Shown piece after piece: positions 27,354 to 35,436 of a DNA stretch of 64,000 bases (position 1 is its first letter; each line of letters begins with the position of its first letter). The stretch is from an uncultured Marinicella sp. (GTDB taxonomy: Bacteria; Pseudomonadota; Gammaproteobacteria; Xanthomonadales; Marinicellaceae), in assembly GCA_947502925.1 (NCBI GenBank), contig CANNBS010000001.1, positions 836,754 to 900,753 on the forward strand. Reading direction: 5' to 3'. Position numbers and translations under genes: made by a program. A model generated the notes under the pieces. It saw nothing but the letters and a program-made list of their open reading frames with translations, was not told the origin of the DNA and searched no databases.

Positions 27354-27384
27354 TGACAGCAATTTTGTGGAAAAATTGCTGTCA
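27354..27384. repeat. Perfect 13-bp inverted repeat after the aldehyde dehydrogenase gene
   Basis: Two 13-base arms (27354-27366 and 27372-27384) starting TGACAGCAATTTT are perfectly complementary around a 5-base loop. It lies 7 bases past the stop of the minus-strand aldehyde dehydrogenase gene, so it could stop transcription or protect the 3' end, but there is no U-tract on either strand. The rest of 27119-27391 shows nothing recognisable. Confidence 0.6.
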
Positions 27385-27391
27385 TGCCATT

Positions 27392-28837
27392 TTATTTATA
27401 GTCAATACATACATTTTTTGTTTCGGTAAAAAATCGCATCGCTTCAAATCCACCCTCACGTCCCAAGCCTGAGGCTTTCATACCGCCAAAGGGTGTGCGT
27501 AAATCCCGCAGTAACCAGCAATTAACCCAAACAATACCGGCCTCAATGTCTGCGGCCAACTGATGGGCGCGTTTTAAATCCTGAGTCCAAATGCTGGCCG
27601 CTAATCCATAAGCACTGTCATTGGCTAAATGCAGTACGTCCTCCTGATTCAAAAATTTTTGGACGGTGGCCACCGGGCCAAAAATTTCTTCCTGATTACA
27701 ACGGCTCTGGTTTTTAAGCCCCGTCACCAATGTCGGTTTCAAAAAATAACCCTGTTGACAACGTTTCGGCAAATCAAGATGACCCGTGGCCGATAATAAC
27801 TCACCACCTTCTGATTTGGCTAAATCTAAATAGCTTTGCACTTTAGTTTTGTGTTGGGCAGAGACCAATGCGCCAAAATCCACCTTTGGATTACTTGGGT
27901 CGCCGATGGTCAATTGGTTCATTCGAGTGATTAGAGCCGCCACAAAATCATCATATATTGCTTCTTCGACATATATACGTGATCCACACAGGCAAATTTG
28001 TCCCTGGTTGCTAAAGGCCGCCCGACAGGCAGTGTCCACGGCGCGCTCTAAATCACAATCAGCAAACACAATAAAGGGATTTTTACCGCCGAGTTCTAAT
28101 GAGATTTTTTTGTGCTGTCCTAACACCGCTCGCTGTATGGCGGTGCCGGTTTGGCTGCCGCCGGTGAAGCTGATGGCTTTTATGGCCTCATGGGTGGTTA
28201 AGGTCGCGCCGGCCTGATCACCGCTGCCATGAACAATGTTCAAAACCCCGGGCGGTAAACCGATGTCAATGCACAGTTGTGACAGTAAATAAGCGGTGTA
28301 GGGCGTGACTTCCGAGGGCTTGGCCACCACCGTATTACCGGCGGCCAGCGCCGGTGCAATCTTCCAGGTGAGCAAATACAGCGGTAAATTCCAGGGGCTG
28401 ATACAAGCCACCGGCCCTAAAGGCTGTCGCAGGGTGTAATTAAGGGTGCGTGAATTGGTGGCATGGGATTCACTGCTGAACTGGGTGGCGGCATGGGCAA
28501 AAAACCGCAGATTATCCTGCGCGCGCTGAATATCGACCTTGCGCGACAGTTGGATGGGTTTGCCGGTGTCTTTGGATTCGGCCTGGGCCAGTTGCTCATG
28601 ATGTTCGGCAATGGCATCAGCCAGTTGTTCTAAACAGCGGCTGCGCTGTTGTGCCCGGCAGGCTGACCAGTCAGGAAAAGCCTGTCGCGCTGCGTCAACA
28701 GCGTGATGAATGTCTTGTTCATCACTGTCGGGTATTTGGCTATAGACCTGACCGGTGGCCGGTTCAAAATTGTCCAGGTATTGTCGGCTGTTGGGTGCAC
28801 ATAATTCGCCGCCGATGTAATTTTTTAAGGTTTTCAC
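27392..28837 (-). CDS. Aldehyde dehydrogenase, ALDH8 / aminomuconate-semialdehyde type
   Basis: A 481-residue NAD(P)-dependent aldehyde dehydrogenase. The catalytic Cys is in NQGQICLCGSRIYVEE, the general-base Glu in LELGGKNPF, and the C-terminal stretch WVNCWLLRDLRTPFGGMKASGLGREGG is typical of 2-aminomuconic or 2-hydroxymuconic semialdehyde dehydrogenases. That suggests a role in tryptophan/kynurenine breakdown, but no other gene of the pathway is in the window. It starts with GTG (28837), 3 bases after the SDR gene, and is the last gene of a three-gene unit. Confidence 0.85.
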   Translation of the reverse strand: MKTLKNYIGGELCAPNSRQYLDNFEPATGQVYSQIPDSDEQDIHHAVDAARQAFPDWSACRAQQRSRCLEQLADAIAEHHEQLAQAESKDTGKPIQLSRKVDIQRAQDNLRFFAHAATQFSSESHATNSRTLNYTLRQPLGPVACISPWNLPLYLLTWKIAPALAAGNTVVAKPSEVTPYTAYLLSQLCIDIGLPPGVLNIVHGSGDQAGATLTTHEAIKAISFTGGSQTGTAIQRAVLGQHKKISLELGGKNPFIVFADCDLERAVDTACRAAFSNQGQICLCGSRIYVEEAIYDDFVAALITRMNQLTIGDPSNPKVDFGALVSAQHKTKVQSYLDLAKSEGGELLSATGHLDLPKRCQQGYFLKPTLVTGLKNQSRCNQEEIFGPVATVQKFLNQEDVLHLANDSAYGLAASIWTQDLKRAHQLAADIEAGIVWVNCWLLRDLRTPFGGMKASGLGREGGFEAMRFFTETKNVCIDYK

Positions 28838-28840
28838 GAC

Positions 28841-29629
28841 TTATAGACAGGCAGTACGACCGCCGTCCACCGGTAAGTTAATGCCGTTGACATAAGCACC
28901 GGCCTCTGAAACCAAAAAGCCCACCACATAAGCAAATTCTTCGGGCTTGGCAAAACGTCGTAAGGGAATGCTTTGTTTTTCTGCAGCGATAATATCATCC
29001 AGGGATTTGTTTTGCTTATGTGCTTTGTTCTTAAAAATAGCCGTTAAGCGTTGGGTGTCCGTGGCACCGGGTAAAACGTTGTTAACCGTGATGTTATCTG
29101 GGCCCAATTCAGTGGCCAGTGTTTTCGCCCAGCTGGCAACTGCACCGCGGATGGTATTAGACACGCCTAAGTTGGGGATGGGCTGTTTAACCGAGGTGGA
29201 AATCACATTGATAATTCGGCCCCACTGTTGCCCGCGCATATGTGGAATCACAGCCTGGGTAAACAGCTGATTAGCGATTAAGTGCTGCCGAAAAGCGGTG
29301 ACATAGGATTCAGTGTCGGCTTTATGTGCCGGTCCGGGCGGCGGTCCGCCACTGTTGTTAATTAAAATATCTATACCGGGCTGGTCATCCAAAAGTGACT
29401 TTAAACCTGATACGGCCTGTTCCGGTTGTTGCAAATCGGCTCTCAAATACAGGTGGTCTTGTTGTTGTTTCTGAGGCAGTTTTTGGCAAGCGTCGTTCAG
29501 TTTTTGTTCGTCACGCGCCATTAAAATAACCCGGGCACCTTGTTGCGCCAGTTGTTGTGCAACGGCATAGCCGATGCCCTGAGAGGAGCCGCCCACAAGT
29601 GCTGTTTTGCCGGTTAAATTAAGATTCAT
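28841..29629 (-). CDS. SDR family protein lacking the canonical catalytic Tyr and Lys
   Basis: A 262-residue Rossmann-fold protein. The NAD(P) motif GGSSQGIG (13-20), NNSG (91-94) and the C-terminal PVDGG are clear, and Ser near 144-146 is present. Where classical SDRs have YxxxK the sequence reads S157-N-T-I-R161, so both the catalytic Tyr and Lys are replaced. It may use other chemistry or serve a binding role. A strong ribosome site (AAGGAGGT) precedes the ATG. It sits between a small gene (4-base overlap) and the aldehyde dehydrogenase. Confidence 0.85.
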   Translation of the reverse strand: MNLNLTGKTALVGGSSQGIGYAVAQQLAQQGARVILMARDEQKLNDACQKLPQKQQQDHLYLRADLQQPEQAVSGLKSLLDDQPGIDILINNSGGPPPGPAHKADTESYVTAFRQHLIANQLFTQAVIPHMRGQQWGRIINVISTSVKQPIPNLGVSNTIRGAVASWAKTLATELGPDNITVNNVLPGATDTQRLTAIFKNKAHKQNKSLDDIIAAEKQSIPLRRFAKPEEFAYVVGFLVSEAGAYVNGINLPVDGGRTACL

Positions 29630-29832
29630 GGTGATACCTCCTTGAGTGCTTTGGTTAACAAGCCGCGTGCCAAGACTGCATCGGCGTGGTTGGCGAATTT
29701 AAATTGCAATAAGTCGTCAATCATTTTGACATTAAACTGGCTGTTCTTTTGATCTTCAGCGACAAACACAGCGCTGATAAACACCACATGATTTAACACC
29801 AGAGTAAAACCTTTCAGATCGTAAAGTTGCAT
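29626..29832 (-). CDS. Small protein of unknown function, first gene of the SDR/ALDH unit
   Basis: A 68-residue protein (MQLYDLKGFTLVLNHVVFISAVFVAED at the start) whose stop overlaps the SDR start by 4 bases, which supports it being real. It looks like a small beta-rich domain followed by an amphipathic helix. An ATG at 29847 is an alternative start that adds five residues. I do not recognise the family. Confidence 0.6.
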   Translation of the reverse strand: MQLYDLKGFTLVLNHVVFISAVFVAEDQKNSQFNVKMIDDLLQFKFANHADAVLARGLLTKALKEVSP

Positions 29833-29892
29833 TTTTATTGTAAACATCGAACAAATATTAATTGTAATGACTTAAGCCATGAATGTCAGTAA

Positions 29893-29927
29893 AAAACCCG
29901 ATGCAGTCCAACTGAATCGGGTTTTAA
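29893..29927 (-). terminator. Rho-independent terminator after the DUF4389 gene
   Basis: Arms AAAACCCGAT (29893-29902) and ATCGGGTTTT (29916-29925) with an inner CAGT/ACTG pair form a strong hairpin. On the minus strand it is followed by a run of T from the A-rich 29891-29896. It ends the DUF4389 transcript before the promoter of the small-gene/SDR unit. Confidence 0.75.
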
Positions 29928-29946
29928 CGGAGAAAAGGGTGTGTTG

Positions 29947-30264
29947 TTAACTTTCGTTCGTGTCGTTTTGTGGCCAGGACTTAAACGGAAAAGGTTTTTC
30001 GTCATCCTGCATGGCAATGTAGGTCAGCAATTGTTTTTGATACGTCACCAACTGACCACCAAATTGTGTCAGCCGCTGATTTTTTTCGCCATCAAAAACA
30101 AGAAACCCAAATTGAATAAGGACGATGGCGGCTAAAACCCAGAGACTCAGCCAGCCTAATACCACAAACAATAAAGTGAACAAAAAGCGAAACAAAATGG
30201 CTTTATCATCCCGTTTTTTCTCCTCAGGCGTGCCGCTGTCGTGATTAAGTTCTTGTGCTGTCAT
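29947..30264 (-). CDS. DUF4389 domain membrane protein
   Basis: A 105-residue inner membrane protein. A charged N-terminus is followed by two close hydrophobic segments (about residues 24-58), then GEKNQRLTQFGGQLVTYQKQLLTYIAM, which is the family signature. Function is unknown. It is a single gene with its own terminator. Confidence 0.8.
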   Translation of the reverse strand: MTAQELNHDSGTPEEKKRDDKAILFRFLFTLLFVVLGWLSLWVLAAIVLIQFGFLVFDGEKNQRLTQFGGQLVTYQKQLLTYIAMQDDEKPFPFKSWPQNDTNES

Positions 30265-30346
30265 GTTGAGTACCTATTAATTGAAGACATAATAATTATC
30301 TCAAAAAATGAGGTGTCAAAGACAGTGCCATTGGTCACAAGCATAA

Positions 30347-30380
30347 ATTCAGTGTTTATTCAGTGTTAAATGGTTACTAT
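30347..30380 (+). promoter_or_regulatory. Two 11-bp direct repeats next to a -10-like box
   Basis: ATTCAGTGTTT (30347-30357) is followed directly by ATTCAGTGTTA (30358-30368), with TACTAT at 30375-30380. No -35 box of standard quality is seen. Eleven-base direct repeats beside a -10 are the usual layout of OmpR/PhoB-family activator sites. It would drive the Tyr-rich lipoprotein gene. Confidence 0.45.
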
Positions 30381-30407
30381 AGACCTATGTTAAAGAAACC
30401 AACAACC

Positions 30408-31754
30408 ATGATTAAACGACTTCTTCCTTTGGCGGCTCTGTTTTTAGCGGCCTGCGCAAGTACTGATCACCGTTATAACGATGACTATTATTACAGTGAT
30501 GGCTATTACGGTCAGGATTCCTATGATCCCTATTACGGCTATGGCAGTGATTATTCATCAGCCGGTGGCGGGGTTTATTATAATAATTATAATTATTACC
30601 CGGATCGTTGGGGCATCAGCTACAGCTCAACTTATTACAGTCCTTACCGCTATCCACGTGTGGGTTTTTACTACAGCAATAGTCGCTGTGGTTATGGCTG
30701 GTACAGCCATTGTTACCCAGGATATGGTTTTTATTACAACAGTTGGCCGAGTTATGGTTTCGGTTGGGGTTTAGGTTTCAGTTACACGCATTATTCGCAT
30801 AATTATTATGATAATTATTGGTGGTATAACCACTGGCGAAATCGCAGCTATGATCCATATCGTTATAATAATCGATACAACAGCCGATATCCCACCAACC
30901 GTGGCTATTATTCAGCGCGTAATGAAGCCAGACGCCTCAGTGAGCGCCAGCGTTCCAATCGGTACAAAGGCCAACACAACAGCAACCGCTACAACAACAC
31001 CCGACGAACCGTACCGAATCGTCGTCCGGTTAACCGTCAGCGTTCATCGGGAAATCGTTATCAAAACAGTTCACCGCGTTATAAAAATAACGGACGGTCG
31101 AATTCATTACCCAGTCGTAATCGCTCCTCTTCGATCAGAGGCAGCCACAGTGACAGCAGACAAAATAGTCCAAACCCGCGTTCTAATAATCAAAAGCCGG
31201 CGGTCATGACAAACCGGACATCAAGCGCAGCGGCCAGTCAGCTGATTAGACAACGTCAAAGCCGCAATCAAGGTATGACTAATAATCAGCAAAAACCGGC
31301 TCGCATCAGCTCAAGCCGTTCGAGCAGGCCGTCAACCGTCAACCAAAGCCGAACGCGTACCAATATTAATCAAAGCCGATATCGGCAGGCCAGTCCACGG
31401 TCATCGGATGTCCGTCAATCAAACAACAATCAACACACGGCCATTCAGCGATCAGCCATTCAGCGAAGCACGGTACGTTCAAACCGTTCCCAACCACGTT
31501 CACAACCGAATCGGACACGTGAGGCGACTGTAACCCGCAACATCAACAGTCAAGGGACATCAAGGACACCGGTTCAAAGAGCCCCTGTCCAAAGAGCACC
31601 GGCGCAACGAACTCGACCAGTGGTTAACAGAACCTCGAAGCCGACTTCGAGCAGTTATTCAAAACCTAAAGCCAGCAGTCCAAAACCCAGCGTAAAACGC
31701 TCAAATAATCGTTCTCGCAGTCGCGTTTCATTGCGGCAACGTGATCCGAATTAA
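30408..31754 (+). CDS. Low-complexity Tyr-rich then Arg/Ser/Asn-rich lipoprotein
   Basis: A 448-residue lipoprotein: signal MIKRLLPLAALFLAAC with lipobox LAAC. Roughly residues 20-160 are exceptionally rich in Tyr, with Gly, Ser, Asn and Asp (clusters such as DDYYYSDGYYGQDSYDPYYGYG). The rest is very basic, rich in Arg, Ser, Asn, Gln and Pro, with short repeats such as PVQRAPVQRAPAQR. No enzymatic domain is seen. It could bind polyanions or form an adhesive or structural layer at the cell surface, but this is inference. Earlier ATGs at 30363 and 30387 are unlikely starts because the lipoprotein signal begins at 30408. Confidence 0.75.
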   Translation: MIKRLLPLAALFLAACASTDHRYNDDYYYSDGYYGQDSYDPYYGYGSDYSSAGGGVYYNNYNYYPDRWGISYSSTYYSPYRYPRVGFYYSNSRCGYGWYSHCYPGYGFYYNSWPSYGFGWGLGFSYTHYSHNYYDNYWWYNHWRNRSYDPYRYNNRYNSRYPTNRGYYSARNEARRLSERQRSNRYKGQHNSNRYNNTRRTVPNRRPVNRQRSSGNRYQNSSPRYKNNGRSNSLPSRNRSSSIRGSHSDSRQNSPNPRSNNQKPAVMTNRTSSAAASQLIRQRQSRNQGMTNNQQKPARISSSRSSRPSTVNQSRTRTNINQSRYRQASPRSSDVRQSNNNQHTAIQRSAIQRSTVRSNRSQPRSQPNRTREATVTRNINSQGTSRTPVQRAPVQRAPAQRTRPVVNRTSKPTSSSYSKPKASSPKPSVKRSNNRSRSRVSLRQRDPN

Positions 31755-31779
31755 ATTGTTCAACTTATTCATTTTTAAA

Positions 31780-31807
31780 AGCCGACCACACGATGGTCGG
31801 TTTTTTT
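31780..31807 (+). terminator. Rho-independent terminator of the Tyr-rich lipoprotein gene
   Basis: CCGACCA (31782-31788) and TGGTCGG (31794-31800) form a 7-bp stem with a 5-base loop, followed by seven T. Confidence 0.85.
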
Positions 31808-31885
31808 ATGCAATCAACCCTTTTCTGGCTAAATATATTAATGGCATTGATGTAGAATAGAGTCACTTCATATTTCGATAAAGTC

Positions 31886-33691
31886 ATGAAAAAACTCTTT
31901 TTATTACTGGTTTTGGTGAGTTTGGCTGCCTGCCAGAATCATCAAACGAAGCCGGAAACAAATAATAAACTAACCCAACAAGATGCCGCTGAATTTCTAC
32001 AAACGGTGGAAGATACCTATATTAAAGAAAGCGAGTATGCGGCACGCGTTGCCTGGGTACAGGCTAACTTTATTACCGAAGACACGGTATGGCTGGGCGC
32101 CAAAAGCATCGAAAAAATGGGTGCTTTACAGGTTAAATTCGCCAATCAGGCGAAAAAATTTGATGACCTGGATTTACCCGCTGACATGCGCCGCCGTCTG
32201 GAGAAAATCAAAGGCAGTTTAACTTTAGCCGCACCGGATAATCCTGAGAAAAATGCAGAATTGGCACAAATTATGGCCAAATTAGAAGCTATGTATGGTG
32301 CCGGAAAATACTGTGTGGACGGTGAATGCCGTGATTTGGGTGAACTGTCCAAAGTCATTGCAGAATCGAGAAATCACAAAGAACTCTTAGATGCCTGGAC
32401 CGGCTGGCGCACCATTTCAGAGCCGATGCGTGATAAGTATCAGCGCATGGTGGAACTGGCCAATGAAGGTGCCCGTGAACTCGGCTTTGCTGATACCGGT
32501 GCCATGTGGCGTGCCGGTTATGACATGCCCGCCGATGATTTCGCCGTTGAATTAGATCGTCTCTGGGGTCAGGTTGAACCGCTTTATGATGCCTTGCAAT
32601 GTCATGTCCGCAGTGAACTCACTGAACAATATGGCGATGAAGTCATGGGTGATGATGGCATGATTCCGGCGCACTTGCTGGGTAATATGTGGGCGCAGGA
32701 CTGGACGGCTGTCTATGATATGGTTAAGCCTGCCAATGCCGGTGAAACCATTGACGTCACAGCTCGCTTAAAGGCGCATGATTATGATGCCAAAAAAATG
32801 GTTAAAACCGCTGAAAACTTTTTTGTTTCCCTGGGACTTGATCCCCTGCCTGAGACTTTCTGGGAACGTTCTTTATTTTTAAAACCCAAAGACCGTGATG
32901 TGGTCTGCCATGCCAGCGCTTGGGATATTGATAATGAAGATGATATCCGCATAAAAATGTGCATTAAAGAAGACTATGAAGACTTCGTCACTGTGCACCA
33001 TGAACTGGGACATAACTTTTATCAGCGAGCCTATAAAGATAAAAGCATCGTTTATCGCACCGGTGCCAATGACGGGTTCCATGAAGCCATTGGTGACACC
33101 ATTGCTTTATCGATGACGCCGAAGTATTTCAAAGACATTGGTCTCATTGATGAAGTGCCTGAATCGGATAATGATTTGGGTATGTTGATGAAAAAAGCCT
33201 TAGAAAAAGTTGCCTTTGTGCCTTTTGGCTTGATGATTGATCAGTGGCGCTGGCAGGTCTTTAACGGTGAAATCTCACCGGATGAATATAATGCCGGCTG
33301 GTGGCGTTTACGTAACCAGTATCAGGGCGTTAAAGCCCCGGTTGAGCGCACAGAAGATCAGTTTGATCCCGGTGCCAAATACCACATCCCGGGTAACACG
33401 CCATATACACGTTACTTCCTAGCACATATTTTACAATTCCAGTTCCACCGTGAGTTGTGTAAAACCGCCGGATTTGAAGGTGATTTACATCGTTGTTCGA
33501 TTTACAACAACAAAGCCGCCGGCGAGAAGCTGATTAAAGTGCTGGAAATGGGGGCTGAAAAACCCTGGCAAGATGCCATGCAGGTGATTGCCAATTCCAG
33601 AGACATGGATGCCACCGCCATGCTGGATTATTTTGCACCCTTAAAAGAGTGGTTAGACGAGCAAAATAAAGACCGACAGTGTGGTTGGTAA
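31886..33691 (+). CDS. M2 family metallopeptidase (angiotensin-converting enzyme-like)
   Basis: A 601-residue lipoprotein (MKKLFLLLVLVSLAAC) with an ACE-like peptidyl-dipeptidase body. Zinc ligands are in H372-E373-L-G-H376 and E400 (GFHEAIGD), the gluzincin arrangement. Other ACE-like stretches include the AHLLGNMWAQDW region and FLAHILQFQFHRELC. It should act in the periplasm, cleaving dipeptides from peptide C-termini for nutrient uptake. It is a single gene, and its terminator was interrupted by the IS element downstream. Confidence 0.93.
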   Translation: MKKLFLLLVLVSLAACQNHQTKPETNNKLTQQDAAEFLQTVEDTYIKESEYAARVAWVQANFITEDTVWLGAKSIEKMGALQVKFANQAKKFDDLDLPADMRRRLEKIKGSLTLAAPDNPEKNAELAQIMAKLEAMYGAGKYCVDGECRDLGELSKVIAESRNHKELLDAWTGWRTISEPMRDKYQRMVELANEGARELGFADTGAMWRAGYDMPADDFAVELDRLWGQVEPLYDALQCHVRSELTEQYGDEVMGDDGMIPAHLLGNMWAQDWTAVYDMVKPANAGETIDVTARLKAHDYDAKKMVKTAENFFVSLGLDPLPETFWERSLFLKPKDRDVVCHASAWDIDNEDDIRIKMCIKEDYEDFVTVHHELGHNFYQRAYKDKSIVYRTGANDGFHEAIGDTIALSMTPKYFKDIGLIDEVPESDNDLGMLMKKALEKVAFVPFGLMIDQWRWQVFNGEISPDEYNAGWWRLRNQYQGVKAPVERTEDQFDPGAKYHIPGNTPYTRYFLAHILQFQFHRELCKTAGFEGDLHRCSIYNNKAAGEKLIKVLEMGAEKPWQDAMQVIANSRDMDATAMLDYFAPLKEWLDEQNKDRQCGW

Positions 33692-33716
33692 AGCTTTAAA
33701 CTATTGAATTGTTAAA

Positions 33717-33735
33717 GGCCGGTTAAATACCGGCC
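33717..33735. repeat. Left copy of the 19-bp hairpin duplicated by the IS element
   Basis: GGCCGGTTAAATACCGGCC is a perfect 7-bp stem with a 5-base loop. The same 19 bases recur at 35315-35333, directly beyond the other end of the IS. In the left copy the T-run that would complete a terminator is missing, because the IS starts there; in the right copy it remains. The original site was therefore the M2 peptidase terminator. Confidence 0.85.
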
Positions 33736-33747
33736 TCAGGCTAATGA

Positions 33748-33774
33748 CAAACCCCTGTTTTTTTCAGGGGTTTG
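33748..33774 (+). terminator. Stem-loop inside the left end of the IS
   Basis: CAAACCCCTG (33748-33757) pairs with CAGGGGTTTG (33765-33774) around a loop of seven T. It lies 12 bases inside the IS. It could stop readthrough from the M2 peptidase gene whose own terminator was disrupted, although the T-run after it is weak. Confidence 0.5.
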
Positions 33775-33916
33775 TTGTATTTAGGGCTTTTAGCTAATTA
33801 TTGATAATCCATCAATAGATATTTCACTCACTGTTTATCTCGGCTTAGAAGTGCTGATATAGGGGTTATATTCCCTTGATGTGTCTTTTTATGGCTATAT
33901 TAGTTGGTTTTACGTC

Positions 33917-35260
33917 TTAGGCTGCCATTAAAGCCATTTTCTTGATGTTCTGGGCTGCGGCAACCATCAGACACTGCGCTTTGACTTTGTTTATTCCGCG
34001 GTAACGTGCATAGCGGTATTGATGTAGTTCTTTGGCATCGGCAAACGAGCGTTCCACCGTTTCTTTCCTGCGCTTATAAATCTGCTTGCCTACAGCGCTG
34101 AGCCGATGTTGGTTAATACGTTCTTTGCTTTCTTCCCACACATGTCTTGTAACAGTTTTTTGACTGTTGGCACTTTGGGTGCATTGTGATTTAACCGGAC
34201 AGTTAATACATACTTTGGGGTCAGATTTGTAATGTTTATAGCCAATCCTATCAGTGGTACTGTAGCTCAGTTTTTGACCTTCAGGACATTCATAATAATC
34301 ACCATTTTGATGGTAGGTATATTGCCGCTTATAAAAGTAACCTTTCTTATGGTTGGGTCTTCGATAACTTATGACCCCATATAATTTCCTGTCTTCTATG
34401 CCTTTACAGATACTGGCAGTGAAATAGCCTGCATCCAAGCCAACAGCTGTTGGTTTTAAACTAAAACGTTCAACCTGTCTGTCTATGCGAGATAGGTAAG
34501 GTATTGAGTCATGGACATTGCCAGCGGTGACATGAACATCGGTGATGAAGTTGCAATAACCGTCAACTGTGCGATGATCAAGGTAGAAAAAGCCTTTGGG
34601 CTTTCCGTCTCTGACCATATAACCACTGTCTGGGTCTGTGGTGCTTTGTTTGATGGTTTTTATTTCAGGCTTTTGTTCTTTTGCCTTAAGGGGCTTTTTT
34701 CCATGTGCTTTACGATCCTCCCTTACCGCTTGTTCAAGTGCTTGAATATAGTCTTTGCTATTGGCCTGGCCTTCTTTCTCCACCCATTTTCCTTTGTTGG
34801 CATTGGCTTTGATGTGGGTTGAGTCTGTGTATAAATGATGGCCTTTGATCAGCCCCTTGTCCATCGCCTGAATGACAATCTCATCGAATATTTGTTGGTA
34901 TACATCGGATTCATTAAAGCGTCTGCGGCGGTTTTGACTTAAGGTTGATGCATCTGGAATTTTGTCAAGCAAACCAAAACCTACAAACCAACGATAGGCC
35001 GTGTTAACTTGAACTTCTTTGATGAGTTGGCGTTCTGAACGGATCCCAAAAATGTAGCCAATTAATAATAGCTTAAACATCTTTGTTGGATCAAAGGCCG
35101 GACGGCCATTGTTTAAACAATACAAATCAGCAACTAATCCGTGAATGAAACTAAAATCAACGGCTTGGTCTATCTTTCTAACCAAATGATCTTGAGGCAC
35201 CAAATCCTCAAGGCTGACAAACTCATAACTTGATTGAATGGGGGGATGATCTTTTAGCAT
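33917..35260 (-). CDS. IS1182 family transposase
   Basis: A 447-residue DDE transposase. An N-terminal helix-turn-helix region (FKLLLIGYIFGIRSERQLIKEV) is followed by the catalytic acids: Asp in LYTDSTHIKANANKGK, Asp in AVGLDAGYFTAS and Glu in ERSFADAKELHQYRYARYRG. Cysteines in CPEGQKL and CINCPVKSQC resemble the zinc knuckle of this family. The ATG at 35260 is the likely start; a GTG at 35284 extends the frame. The gene looks intact, so the element may be active. Confidence 0.9.
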   Translation of the reverse strand: MLKDHPPIQSSYEFVSLEDLVPQDHLVRKIDQAVDFSFIHGLVADLYCLNNGRPAFDPTKMFKLLLIGYIFGIRSERQLIKEVQVNTAYRWFVGFGLLDKIPDASTLSQNRRRRFNESDVYQQIFDEIVIQAMDKGLIKGHHLYTDSTHIKANANKGKWVEKEGQANSKDYIQALEQAVREDRKAHGKKPLKAKEQKPEIKTIKQSTTDPDSGYMVRDGKPKGFFYLDHRTVDGYCNFITDVHVTAGNVHDSIPYLSRIDRQVERFSLKPTAVGLDAGYFTASICKGIEDRKLYGVISYRRPNHKKGYFYKRQYTYHQNGDYYECPEGQKLSYSTTDRIGYKHYKSDPKVCINCPVKSQCTQSANSQKTVTRHVWEESKERINQHRLSAVGKQIYKRRKETVERSFADAKELHQYRYARYRGINKVKAQCLMVAAAQNIKKMALMAA

Positions 35261-35314
35261 GCTGCTATTATAAAAAATCCCCACTCAAAAGTAGGGACTT
35301 TGTCAGCAGTCTGA

Positions 35315-35340
35315 GGCCGGTTAAATACCGGCCTTTTTTC
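35315..35340 (+). terminator. Right copy of the duplicated hairpin with its T-run
   Basis: The 19-base palindrome (35315-35333) is followed by TTTTTTCTTTT. This is the original terminator of the M2 peptidase gene, now separated from that gene by the IS. Confidence 0.8.
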
Positions 35341-35436
35341 TTTTGACCCCATAAACTTGGGGCTATTTCCACTGGAAAAAACAATTTCAAAATGCTAATC
35401 TAATTAGCCAATAAAAATAAATTTAGGAGATTAGAT

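Larger units (their letters stand above)
33736..35314 (-). mobile_element. IS1182-type insertion sequence, 1579 bp, with 19-bp target duplication
   Basis: The ends are imperfect inverted repeats: TCAGGCTAATGACAAA (33736 inward) against TCAGACTGCTGACAAA (35314 inward), 13 of 16 identical. The flanks carry identical copies of a 19-base palindrome, so the ends can be placed to within a few bases. It holds one transposase gene that appears intact. A stem-loop (33748-33774) lies just inside the left end and may insulate the element from outside transcription. Confidence 0.85.
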
